A stretch of 7,075 nt of DNA from an uncultured Erysipelotrichaceae bacterium (GTDB lineage Bacteria; Bacillota_I; Bacilli_A; Erysipelotrichales; Coprobacillaceae): positions 1 to 7,075 of the forward strand of contig ONFH01000047.1 in assembly GCA_900317015.1 (NCBI GenBank), in the 5' to 3' direction. Shown here piece by piece: positions 1-6,505 of this stretch. Positions within the stretch are counted from its first letter, which is position 1. The number at the start of each line of letters is the position of its first letter. The translations under genes and the position numbers were made by a program. The notes under the pieces are model-generated. The model saw only the letters and a program-made list of their open reading frames with translations, was not told the DNA's origin and ran no database searches.

Positions 1-848
1 ACGATGCTTTCTATTAAATGGAGATCAATGATCTTTTGTTTCATCTCTTCGTGGCTCTTCCAGATCAGTTCATCATTAGCGACGACGATGGCCTGACCAG
101 TCTCCTTAGTTGAATTGATGGCTTTACTAATATAAGCGAAATCAGCCTTACCAGAACTCGCTGTATAATCAAGGATGGCATCTTTTGGCTGTCTGACCTG
201 ATTCCTTAATTCGACATTCCAAGGATAGTTGGCAAAGACAAGATCAAACTTTTCTTCGAGATCATCATGCAGAAAATCGCCACGTAAGATCTTCACTGGC
301 ACCCCTTCTAAATAGAACGTCATCTGAGCCACTAAGAGATCATCCGTATTCATATCATAACCAGTGAGTGTTAAATGAGGGTATTTACGATGCAAAGCAA
401 CAAAGAAACGTCCCTGTCCCATATTGACACCTAAGACAGATTCATCACCCTCTAAATGAAGACTTCTGGTCACGACTTCACAAAGTCTTGGTTCTGTTAA
501 CATATGAAGGTCCTGGCTGGTCACAACGACTTCATCATAAAGGGAACGATACATCTCTAATAATTCATCTGATGAACATGTCACTAGGTCTTCATAAGCT
601 TCCAGAAAGACATGACGAGATTCGATCGTCCCTACATTTAGGACATATAAGGCACAGTACTTCACTAAGCCGATGAATCGATCATTTTGAGGATTATCTA
701 AAGCACATAAGGAGATCACATCAAGACCATGCAGTGATTCATGCGTTGACACACAATATCCTAAAAAGAGAACCGCTAAGAAATGATCACGACATTCCTC
801 GGCAGAGATCTCGGTTCCTAATTTTTTCATCCATTTTGTTAATTCCAT
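1..848 (-). CDS. HsdM-like N6-adenine DNA methyltransferase, divergent, 3' end cut by window
   Basis: An open frame of 282 codons starts at ATG 848 and runs off the left edge without a stop. The start has a GAGGG site 7 nt upstream. Residues 1-115 look helical, like the N-terminal domain of type I modification subunits. A Rossmann-type methyltransferase domain follows. Motif I is GVNMGQGRF (140-148), where HsdM proteins have DPACGSGGF. The acidic residue after strand 2 is in GYDMN (163-167). Motif IV is FANYPW (205-210), where NPPF/NPPY is usual. GKADFAYI (233-240) and the region to residue 282 resemble the segment that follows motif IV in HsdM. The fold and SAM binding are therefore likely, but two catalytic motifs are altered, so activity and target are uncertain. 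It has its own promoter and is separated from the urease operon by a terminator. Any partner specificity or nuclease gene would lie outside the window. Confidence 0.72.
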   Translation of the reverse strand, partial: MELTKWMKKLGTEISAEECRDHFLAVLFLGYCVSTHESLHGLDVISLCALDNPQNDRFIGLVKYCALYVLNVGTIESRHVFLEAYEDLVTCSSDELLEMYRSLYDEVVVTSQDLHMLTEPRLCEVVTRSLHLEGDESVLGVNMGQGRFFVALHRKYPHLTLTGYDMNTDDLLVAQMTFYLEGVPVKILRGDFLHDDLEEKFDLVFANYPWNVELRNQVRQPKDAILDYTASSGKADFAYISKAINSTKETGQAIVVANDELIWKSHEEMKQKIIDLHLIESI

Positions 849-877
849 GCTTAGACCCTCTTTTTTTCTTCCTATAC

Positions 878-905
878 ATTATGCACAAATCATAAAGAGT
901 TACAA
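878..905 (-). promoter_or_regulatory. Probable sigma-70/sigma-A promoter of the methyltransferase gene
   Basis: Read on the minus strand, a -35-like TTGTAA (905-900) is followed after 16 nt by a -10-like CATAAT (883-878). These match the TTGACA and TATAAT consensus at 4/6 and 5/6 positions. A transcript would start near 871, giving a leader of about 22 nt that holds the GAGGG ribosome site. The position just after the urease terminator suits an independent transcription unit. This is inferred from sequence only. Confidence 0.5.
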
Positions 906-931
906 CCCTTATTCTATAGAAAGTCGTTCAT

Positions 932-963
932 AAAAAAATGACTATCTATATTTAGATAGCCAT
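932..963 (-). terminator. Intrinsic terminator of the urease operon, overlapping the end of ureD
   Basis: On the minus strand, 963-953 and 948-938 pair as an 11-bp stem with one G-U pair and an AATA tetraloop (952-949). A run of T residues follows (937-932). The ureD stop codon TAA occupies 954-952, so it sits at the top of the stem and start of the loop. The stem is A/T-rich but long and perfect apart from the wobble. On the plus strand there is no T-run after the hairpin, so it should act in one direction only. Confidence 0.88.
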
Positions 964-1815
964 GCTATGTGGTCCTTTACGTAAAGATAAAGGTGTTAAG
1001 CCAATACTTGTGCGATAAGCACGAATCAATCGTTCCATGACACGTCGATTCTCATCGGCGCTCATACCTAAGACTCTTAAGACGAGCCCTTCACTCTCAA
1101 TGGCCGATAGGCCACAGAGACTAGACGTCTCCATCTGATCTAAGATCTCGCGAAAGGCTTTGACTTTCTGATCATTGAGATCTTCATCAATGATCGTTAC
1201 AGAATTGAAATTACTATAGCCTTCAAAGTAGCCTAATTGCTTCATTGGATCCCGTCTAGGATCGACGAGTAAGAAGTCATTGAAGAGTAATGTCTCGTTG
1301 CGGTAGATACGTGAGCGAATGCCTATTTTATGGAAACAGAAATCCTCGCCGTTTTGATCATAACCAGATGTCAGACCATCCGTTAAAATCAGCTTGGCAT
1401 GATCAGATAAATAGAAGGTACTATACTGATTAAATAAAGCTTTCCCATAAGGAATGGTCTCATCAAAATAGTATTCACATAAGGCACTCTCCCCCACATG
1501 AACGATGCAGTCCTGTCTTGTCGTTTTCCCATTTTCACATTTATAAATGTAGTTAGGGGTCTGTGTTGTTAAAATGGCATGCGTCGACGCATCTAAGGTC
1601 ACTTCCTGCAGATACTGTTCGCCTTCGGTGTAGCCGCCACCGGTGGATATTAAGAAATAATAAGGAAGATGCTCATCGTTAGGCTGACTCGCCGAAATAC
1701 GAGAGTTGCCATGACGATAAAGATCATAGGCGATACTGCGATCGCATCTTTTAACAAAATGCATCCGGATCTCACCGGCTAGAGGTCCTCGAGCAGACAA
1801 TCCTTTTTCAGCCAT
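952..1815 (-). CDS. ureD: Urease accessory protein UreD (UreH)
   Basis: UreD is the scaffold that binds apo-urease and, with UreF and UreG, forms the complex that delivers nickel to the active site. The 287-residue frame has the family layout: an N-terminal strand (GEIRMHF, 14-20), GNSRISA (36-42) and STGGGYTEGE (57-66) in place of the PPGGxxGGD of enterobacterial UreD. Then come TTQTPNYIYKC (83-93), GYFEG (195-199) and GLVLRVLG (243-250) near the C-terminus. The STGGG form is, as I recall, typical of streptococcal-type UreD. The start is uncertain. ATG 1815 overlaps ureG by 37 nt and has only a weak ribosome site. ATG 1764, 14 nt after the ureG stop, has GGTGAG 6 nt upstream and would give 270 residues, but it would cut into the first conserved strand. 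It is the last gene of the operon, and its stop lies inside the terminator hairpin. Confidence 0.93.
   Translation of the reverse strand: MAEKGLSARGPLAGEIRMHFVKRCDRSIAYDLYRHGNSRISASQPNDEHLPYYFLISTGGGYTEGEQYLQEVTLDASTHAILTTQTPNYIYKCENGKTTRQDCIVHVGESALCEYYFDETIPYGKALFNQYSTFYLSDHAKLILTDGLTSGYDQNGEDFCFHKIGIRSRIYRNETLLFNDFLLVDPRRDPMKQLGYFEGYSNFNSVTIIDEDLNDQKVKAFREILDQMETSSLCGLSAIESEGLVLRVLGMSADENRRVMERLIRAYRTSIGLTPLSLRKGPHSMAI
1771..1776 (-). promoter_or_regulatory. Possible ribosome binding site for an internal ureD start
   Basis: GGTGAG lies on the minus strand 6 nt before the in-frame ATG at 1764-1762, just after the ureG stop codon (1781-1779). It is better placed than anything before ATG 1815, which has only a GTTGTGGA stretch. 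It therefore supports a shorter, 270-residue UreD or dual initiation. The conserved residues encoded between the two ATGs argue the other way. Confidence 0.35.
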
Positions 1816-2393
1816 TCCACAACACCATCCAAACCTTCATCTGTTTTTAAGTTGGTGAAAAAGAATTTTCCATCACCACGGAACTCCTGTGAGACTTTAC
1901 GCATATTTTCTAGATTGGCACCAACATAAGGTGCTAAGTCGATCTTATTAATAATAAAGAGGTCCGACTTGATCATCCCCTGACCAGCTTTGGAAGGGAT
2001 CTTTTCTCCTTCAGCACAGTCGATAATATAAATAGAAAAATCGACCAGTTCTGGTGAGAATGTGGCTGCTAAGTTATCACCGCCACTTTCCACAAAGATA
2101 ATATCAAGGGTATGATCAAAGCGTTTCTCTAGTTCATCAATAGCCGCAAAGTTCATCGATGCATCCTCACGGATGGCCGTATGTGGGCAGCCCCCAGTCT
2201 CTACCCCGATAATACGATCTTCATCTAAGACGGAATTTTTAGCCATATATTCGGCATCCCATTTGGTATAGATGTCATTGGTAATGACCGCCATGGAATA
2301 CTCATCTTTTAAACGACGTGTTAAGCGTTCGATCAGCTGTGTCTTACCTGAGCCAACTGGTCCCCCAACACCGATTCTTAAAGCACGTTTCAT
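1779..2393 (-). CDS. ureG: Urease accessory GTPase UreG
   Basis: UreG is the SIMIBI-class GTPase that carries nickel and couples GTP hydrolysis to its insertion into urease. At 204 residues it is of usual length. It shows the P-loop GGPVGSGKT (10-18), the G2-region TNDIYT (38-43), the nickel-binding CPH motif in ETGGCPHTAIRED (65-77), ESGGDNLAATFSPEL (102-116) and the guanine-specificity motif NKID (149-152). One residue is odd. The segment normally reading TKEDA is TKWDA, so Trp45 (codon TGG) stands where H. pylori UreG has Glu42. IPSKAGQG (132-139) also departs from the usual IPRKGGPG. The start ATG 2393 has GGAGG 7 nt upstream, and this site overlaps the ureF stop codon. The gene lies 11 bp after ureF and its 3' end overlaps the longer form of ureD. 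Confidence 0.97.
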   Translation of the reverse strand: MKRALRIGVGGPVGSGKTQLIERLTRRLKDEYSMAVITNDIYTKWDAEYMAKNSVLDEDRIIGVETGGCPHTAIREDASMNFAAIDELEKRFDHTLDIIFVESGGDNLAATFSPELVDFSIYIIDCAEGEKIPSKAGQGMIKSDLFIINKIDLAPYVGANLENMRKVSQEFRGDGKFFFTNLKTDEGLDGVVEWLKKDCLLEDL

Positions 2394-2404
2394 AATCTTG
2401 CCTC

Positions 2405-3091
2405 CTACGACATAAATAATCTCGCCGCCTGAGATTCATGACGAATCTGAGCCAGCTCTAAGCCTGGTGCATTGGCGCCAAGCATTTCTTCATCGTACGT
2501 GATGACTTCATCAAACTGAGCATCGATCAGTTTGGTCACATCATGTAAGATGACCTGTCCTTCTCTCTGTCCTAATGGAACTGCACGGACGGCATTCTGC
2601 ACTAAAGTACTCGCTACAGAATAGCCATACATATGGAAAATATCTTTCGCTTCTAAGCCCATAAAATAGGCAAAAAGAGAAAAGACAATGGACGGATTGC
2701 CATATGCCTCTTCCTCTTCGACTTTTGAAGCATAAGAATTTAAAAGTGGAATCGCATCGCCATAGATCTTCTGAATCAGGATGTACATCTGTCTTGCGAT
2801 CAGCTTCGTCCCATCACGAGTTTCCTTCGCTAATGTCGACTTGGTGATCAAGTCATCATAGCGTAGGATCTCTTCAATGGAAGCATCCTTGCATAAAATC
2901 GTTAATAAGCCTTCACCATAGCAGTACTGGCTTCGGAAATAATTTTCGATCCATTCCCGAAATTGCGGTGCTTTCTTGATCTTATGACGAACGAGATAGT
3001 TTTCCATACCAAAGGAATGATTGAAGGTCCCAATGGGGAATGTGGAATCACAAACCTGAAAAACATCCACAAGTGTCTGAATATTAGTCAT
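2405..3091 (-). CDS. ureF: Urease accessory protein UreF
   Basis: UreF bridges UreD and UreG in the nickel-insertion complex and helps gate GTP hydrolysis by UreG. The 228-residue product has the family marks: DSTFPIGTFNHSFGME (15-30), corresponding to the PALPVGAFSYSQGLE type of segment; NAVRAVPLGQREGQ (166-179); and the C-terminal IRHESQAARLFMS (216-228), equivalent to MRHETxYSRLFMS. Only the first Met fits the family start. That ATG (3091-3089) is embedded in the end of ureE. The sequence ATGACTAA holds the ureF start and the ureE stop, an 8-nt overlap. The bases upstream are CAT/CAC histidine codons with no purine-rich ribosome site, so translation probably depends on ribosomes finishing ureE. 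It is followed by ureG after 11 bp. Confidence 0.95.
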   Translation of the reverse strand: MTNIQTLVDVFQVCDSTFPIGTFNHSFGMENYLVRHKIKKAPQFREWIENYFRSQYCYGEGLLTILCKDASIEEILRYDDLITKSTLAKETRDGTKLIARQMYILIQKIYGDAIPLLNSYASKVEEEEAYGNPSIVFSLFAYFMGLEAKDIFHMYGYSVASTLVQNAVRAVPLGQREGQVILHDVTKLIDAQFDEVITYDEEMLGANAPGLELAQIRHESQAARLFMS

Positions 3092-3563
3092 GGTGATGGT
3101 GATGATGATGATGATGTGGTGTTAGATTCGCATATTTCATTGGTGTATCTAACTGCATCTTTTCAATGACGTAAGATGCCCCCTCTTCATCAAGGGTCTT
3201 TTTGACCACTTCATCATATAACATCGTGATCTTACCCCCACTGACCTGGACAGGTTTATGTAAGTTTCCCAGCATATGAGCGATCTTGCCCATATCATCA
3301 ATGTCTTTTGGGGTAATGATGATGACCTCATCAGGAATGGCCTCTAAAACAAGTAATTCATGATCACTTAATTGAAAAGCTGAACCATTCTCTAAAGACT
3401 GTGTCTCATCCTCTAAACGAATGCCATAGTCATGACCATGGTCAGACGTCACTCTTAAGATGGATTTTAAAAGATCATCACTCTTCACCAGTGCTGTTTC
3501 CACATGGTAGTCCTCTAAATGGGGAATGTCTTTCACATTCCCATAAATTGTATCAAGTATCAT
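3084..3563 (-). CDS. ureE: Urease nickel metallochaperone UreE with polyhistidine tail
   Basis: UreE is a dimeric cytosolic nickel carrier that passes Ni to UreG. The protein is 159 residues, a usual length for the family. The N-terminal domain covers about 1-75. The C-terminal metal-binding domain contains MLGNLHKPVQV (97-107), whose His102 matches the conserved metal ligand of the LGNRHxPxQ motif. The protein ends in Pro, nine consecutive histidines (150-158) and Asp. Such tails bind extra nickel in Klebsiella UreE, and the same role is likely here as storage or buffering. DHGHD (41-45) is another His-bearing segment. The start ATG 3563 has AGAAGG 6 nt upstream and lies 17 bp after ureC. 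The stop overlaps the ureF start by 8 nt. Confidence 0.97.
   Translation of the reverse strand: MILDTIYGNVKDIPHLEDYHVETALVKSDDLLKSILRVTSDHGHDYGIRLEDETQSLENGSAFQLSDHELLVLEAIPDEVIIITPKDIDDMGKIAHMLGNLHKPVQVSGGKITMLYDEVVKKTLDEEGASYVIEKMQLDTPMKYANLTPHHHHHHHHHD
3090..3116 (-). repeat. Triplet repeat coding the UreE histidine tail
   Basis: Nine histidine codons lie in a row: five CAT, then CAC CAT CAC CAT. The run of five identical CAT triplets could expand or contract by slippage. Changes by whole triplets would alter only the number of histidines and would not disturb the ureF frame, whose ATG uses the A and T of the last CAT. Confidence 0.9.
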
Positions 3564-3580
3564 GGTCGACCTTCTTTCAA

Positions 3581-5302
3581 CTAGAAGAAATAGTAACGCT
3601 GTGCTAAAGCGACTTCATCGACTGGATCACAGGTAATTTCTTCACCATCGATCGTGACAATAAAGGTCTGTGGATCGATCTTGATGGTCTTTGGTGTATA
3701 GTTATTCAGCTTCATATCACGTTTGGTTAGATTTCTTGTCTTATGGACTGGTAAGACGATCTTATCTAAGCCTAACTTTTCCTTAATGCCATGTTCATAA
3801 GCATAAGTGGATACGAAGGTAATACATGTTTTATGCATTGCTTTGCCATAAGCGCCATACTGATCACGCATCATACGTGGTTCAGGTGTTGGTAATGAAG
3901 AGGATGCATCACCAACGACGCTGTAAGCAATGACGCCAGCTTTTAAGACTAACTTTGGTTTAGCACCAAAGAATTTTGGATCCCAGATCACTAAGTCGGC
4001 ATATTTACCAGGTTCAACAGAACCAATATAATCACTGACACCATTGACGATGGCTGGGTTGATCGTATATTTGGCAACATAACGTTTAATACGTTCGTTA
4101 TCTGAATATTCATAGTCACCTTCTAATGGTCCACGCTGTTTCTTCATCTTATCGGCTAACTGCCAGCATCTCATCGCCACTTCACCAACACGGCCCATGG
4201 CCATGGCATCTGAAGTCATAACAGATAAGGCGCCCATATCATGAAGCACATCTTCAGCGGCGATCGTCTGTTTACGCACACGTGATTCCGCAAAGGCCAC
4301 ATCTTCAGGCACCTTTGGATCTAGGTTATGACAGACCATCGTCATATCGAATAATTCATCAACAACATTGGTCGTATAAGGATCTGTTGGGTTTGTCGAA
4401 GATGGTAAAATATTGTTTTCACCAGCGACGATCATAATATCCGGTGCATGACCACCGCCAGCGCCTTCAGTGTGGAAGGTATGGACCGTACGTCCAGCAA
4501 AGGCGTTCAATGTATTTTCTACGAAGCCACCTTCGTTTAAGGAGTCTGTATGAACGGCATACTGTACATCATATTCATCACAGGCTTTTAAGGAATTATC
4601 AATACCCGCAGCGGTAGCGCCCCAGTCTTCATGCGTCTTGACACCAGCTGCCCCAGCTCTGATCTGTTCGGCAATCGTTTCTGGTGTCGCCCCAGCACCT
4701 TTGGCGAGAAAGCCATAGTTCAATGGATCATCATCCACCGCTTCTAACATACGATGAATATGGTAGGCACCAGGTGTGGTCGTAGCCGAGTTCGACCCAT
4801 CGGCAGGACCAGTCCCGCCACCAAATAATGTGGTAATCCCATTATCTAAGGCTGCATGTGCTAAGCCAGTTGATAAGTAATGGGCATGTAAGTCGATACC
4901 GCCAGCTGTGACGATCAAGCCTTCACCAGAAATGGCTTCGGTACTTGCGCCAACGACGAAATCAATATCATCCATGATATCTGGGTTGCCGCCTTTCCCG
5001 ATGGCTAAGATCTTGCCATCACGGATCCCGATATCAGCTTTATAAATACCTGTATAGTCAATAATGAGGGCCCCAGAAATGATCGTATCAGCGACCATTG
5101 GGTTACTTTCACGAGTCATTGTTGCATTGACGCCCATGCCATCTCGTAAGACTTTCCCGCCACCGAACTTACTTTCCTGTCCAGCCACAGTATAGTCTTT
5201 TTCAACACGGGCAAATAAGTCAGTATCTCCTAAGCGGACACTGTCGCCGACAGCAGGTCCAAACATCTGCGAATACTGTTTTCGATCCATCTTGAAACTC
5301 AT
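3581..5302 (-). CDS. ureC: Urease alpha (catalytic) subunit UreC
   Basis: UreC is the amidohydrolase subunit that hydrolyses urea at a dinickel centre in the cytoplasm. The 573-residue length is normal. All key residues can be placed at +2 relative to Sporosarcina numbering. Nickel ligands are His139 and His141 (IDLHAH), the carbamylated Lys222 in VKTHED, His251 (AVHTD), His277 (TFHTEG) and Asp365 (TSDAMAMGR). Substrate-binding His224, the mobile-flap Cys324 and catalytic His325 (MVCHNLD), and Arg341 (ESR) are also present. Variants include Asn326 where many ureases have a second His after the catalytic one, and DLHAHYLSTG instead of DTHxHFIxP. The C-terminal half resembles streptococcal UreC. 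The start ATG shares one base with the ureB stop (TAATG) and has GGAGG 7 nt upstream inside ureB. The enzyme should be active once nickel is inserted. Confidence 0.99.
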   Translation of the reverse strand: MSFKMDRKQYSQMFGPAVGDSVRLGDTDLFARVEKDYTVAGQESKFGGGKVLRDGMGVNATMTRESNPMVADTIISGALIIDYTGIYKADIGIRDGKILAIGKGGNPDIMDDIDFVVGASTEAISGEGLIVTAGGIDLHAHYLSTGLAHAALDNGITTLFGGGTGPADGSNSATTTPGAYHIHRMLEAVDDDPLNYGFLAKGAGATPETIAEQIRAGAAGVKTHEDWGATAAGIDNSLKACDEYDVQYAVHTDSLNEGGFVENTLNAFAGRTVHTFHTEGAGGGHAPDIMIVAGENNILPSSTNPTDPYTTNVVDELFDMTMVCHNLDPKVPEDVAFAESRVRKQTIAAEDVLHDMGALSVMTSDAMAMGRVGEVAMRCWQLADKMKKQRGPLEGDYEYSDNERIKRYVAKYTINPAIVNGVSDYIGSVEPGKYADLVIWDPKFFGAKPKLVLKAGVIAYSVVGDASSSLPTPEPRMMRDQYGAYGKAMHKTCITFVSTYAYEHGIKEKLGLDKIVLPVHKTRNLTKRDMKLNNYTPKTIKIDPQTFIVTIDGEEITCDPVDEVALAQRYYFF

Positions 5303-5646
5303 TACTCTCCCTCCTTCTTATGGGCATATTTGTCGAGATCTAAATAGCCATTGACTTTATTATTAAAGCCATAGACTCTTCGACTGCCGCCAAAATCAAT
5401 CAATGGGACTGTTCGTACTTCCCCTGGTTCAAAACGAATAGCTGTTCCTGCTGGAATGTCTAAACGTTTGCCATAGGCTTTTTCACGATCAAAGATCAGA
5501 CCGCTGTTGGCTTCATAAAAATGGAAATGAGAGCCGACCTGTACGGCACGGTCACCACTATTTTTAACTTCTATTTCAATGGCTTCATAGCCTTTATTGT
5601 ATTCAATAGGCTCATCTGAAGCATAATGATATTCTCCAGGAATCAT
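5302..5646 (-). CDS. ureB: Urease beta subunit UreB
   Basis: UreB is the small structural subunit of the UreABC trimer and packs against the catalytic subunit. It has 114 residues, within the usual 100-125 for free-standing beta subunits. Family segments are the start MIPGEY, VQVGSHFHFYEAN (35-47), GKRLDIPAGTAIRFEPGE (59-76) and VYGFNNKVNG (91-100). The N-terminus is not fused to UreA, unlike in Helicobacter. The ATG at 5646 is preceded by AGGAGGG, whose first bases belong to the ureA stop codon TAG. The gap to ureA is 11 bp and the stop overlaps the ureC start by one base, so translation of the three subunits is probably coupled. Confidence 0.98.
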   Translation of the reverse strand: MIPGEYHYASDEPIEYNKGYEAIEIEVKNSGDRAVQVGSHFHFYEANSGLIFDREKAYGKRLDIPAGTAIRFEPGEVRTVPLIDFGGSRRVYGFNNKVNGYLDLDKYAHKKEGE

Positions 5647-5657
5647 CGTTTTCCCTC

Positions 5658-5960
5658 CTATCTGATGGGATCATGGATCGTGACTAATTTTGTTCCATCG
5701 ACGAAGGTCGCTTCGACCTGGATCATTGGAATCATTTCTGGAACACCTTCCATGACATCTTCACGTGTAAGGATCTGGCCGCCTTCATTCATTAATTCTG
5801 CAACGCTTTTCCCGGCACGTGCACCTTCTAAAATATAACTTGTAATTAACGCGACACTTTCTGGATGATTCAGCTTGATGCCACGATCTTTTCGATCCTT
5901 GGCGATCATGCCTGCTAAAGAGATCATCATTTTTTCACGCTCACGTTCAGTTAGCCACAT
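5658..5960 (-). CDS. ureA: Urease gamma subunit UreA
   Basis: UreA is the smallest structural subunit of the (UreABC)3 enzyme. At 100 residues it has exactly the family length and matches throughout: LTEREREKMMI (3-13), the LNHPESVALITSYILEGAR segment (30-48), LTREDVMEGVPEMIP (64-78) and the C-terminus VDGTKLVTIHDPI (87-99). It has no catalytic residues and serves assembly of the trimer. The ATG at 5960 has a strong GGAGGAGG site 6 nt upstream, the best ribosome site in the window, in keeping with high expression of a structural subunit. It lies 19 bp after ureI. Confidence 0.98.
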   Translation of the reverse strand: MWLTEREREKMMISLAGMIAKDRKDRGIKLNHPESVALITSYILEGARAGKSVAELMNEGGQILTREDVMEGVPEMIPMIQVEATFVDGTKLVTIHDPIR

Positions 5961-5979
5961 AATCTTCCTCCTCCAATTA

Positions 5980-6498
5980 TTATTTTGGCCACATATTCAC
6001 TAGCATTAAAAAGCCAGGGATCCAGGCTGTGACGACACCTTCGATCACACTGAGCCAGGCAGGAAACTTTCCTAAGTTCATCTTTAAATTATTGGTCAGG
6101 AAACCGGTAAGCCAGAGGATGCCCCATGCCCACCAGATGATGCCATAGATGGCATTGCCGCCATAACCAACGAAGCATAAAGCGCCAGCTGGAATGGCAT
6201 TAATAGCGACAAATAATGAGAAGATCCCATATAAACGCTGATCAAGATCAAAGATCGTATTGATAGCGGTATAAAAATAAGTAAAAGCGAAAAGTAAACC
6301 TGTAGCTGAAGCATAGAACCAGCTATTAGGCTGTGATGAAATAATGCCATAAGATAAAGCCACTAAATTTAAGATCAAGCTTAATCCTCCAGTAAAGATA
6401 TTCATCACGGCTAAGGATTTATCCTTGACTCCAATAATGGTCGCAAAACCATTCGAAATCAGGACAATCCCTACGTATAGTAGAATACATCCAAGCAT
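5980..6498 (-). CDS. ureI: Urea channel UreI (AmiS/UreI family)
   Basis: UreI is an inner-membrane channel that lets urea reach the cytoplasmic urease. Counting from ATG 6498, the protein has 172 residues, and most of the sequence is hydrophobic, in line with the six helices of the family. The N-terminus MLGCILLYVGIVLISNG closely matches H. pylori UreI. Further matches are SATGLLFAFTYFYTAIN (64-80), SLFVAINAIPA (94-104), the Trp-rich IIWWAWGILWLTGF (120-133) that corresponds to the pore region, and LSVIEGVVTAWIP (149-161) with the conserved Glu153. The two periplasmic loops are much shorter than in H. pylori, and the protein contains no histidine. Acid gating by periplasmic histidines therefore seems impossible, and it probably stays open as reported for the streptococcal channel. 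An upstream in-frame ATG at 6504 is too close to the ribosome site. Confidence 0.95.
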   Translation of the reverse strand: MLGCILLYVGIVLISNGFATIIGVKDKSLAVMNIFTGGLSLILNLVALSYGIISSQPNSWFYASATGLLFAFTYFYTAINTIFDLDQRLYGIFSLFVAINAIPAGALCFVGYGGNAIYGIIWWAWGILWLTGFLTNNLKMNLGKFPAWLSVIEGVVTAWIPGFLMLVNMWPK

Positions 6499-6505
6499 TA
6501 GCATT

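Noticed and set aside
488..676. Plus-strand open frame of 62 codons
   Set aside because: It lies entirely antisense to the methyltransferase gene, and its product has no recognisable features. No ribosome site was seen.
932..963. Hairpin as a bidirectional terminator
   Set aside because: A T-run follows the stem only on the minus strand, and there is no converging plus-strand gene.
3090..3116. Histidine run as a possible cloning tag artefact
   Set aside because: The tract is within a native ureE, mixes CAT and CAC, ends in Asp and overlaps the ureF start. Natural UreE proteins carry such tails.
2963..3169. Plus-strand open frame with an Asp-rich stretch
   Set aside because: The Asp run is the complement of the UreE histidine codons, and the frame is antisense to ureF/ureE.
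3149..3331. Minus-strand open frame of 60 codons within ureE
   Set aside because: It is an out-of-frame reading of ureE, whose own frame matches the family fully.
3401..3607. Plus-strand open frame across the ureE/ureC junction
   Set aside because: It is antisense to two well-supported genes and gives no recognisable protein.
5626..5838. Plus-strand open frame antisense to ureA
   Set aside because: The opposite strand encodes a complete UreA; this frame is a by-product of its codon use.
6096..6350. Minus-strand open frame of 84 codons within ureI
   Set aside because: It looks hydrophobic only because it reads the same T-rich, membrane-coding DNA in another frame; ureI itself is certain.
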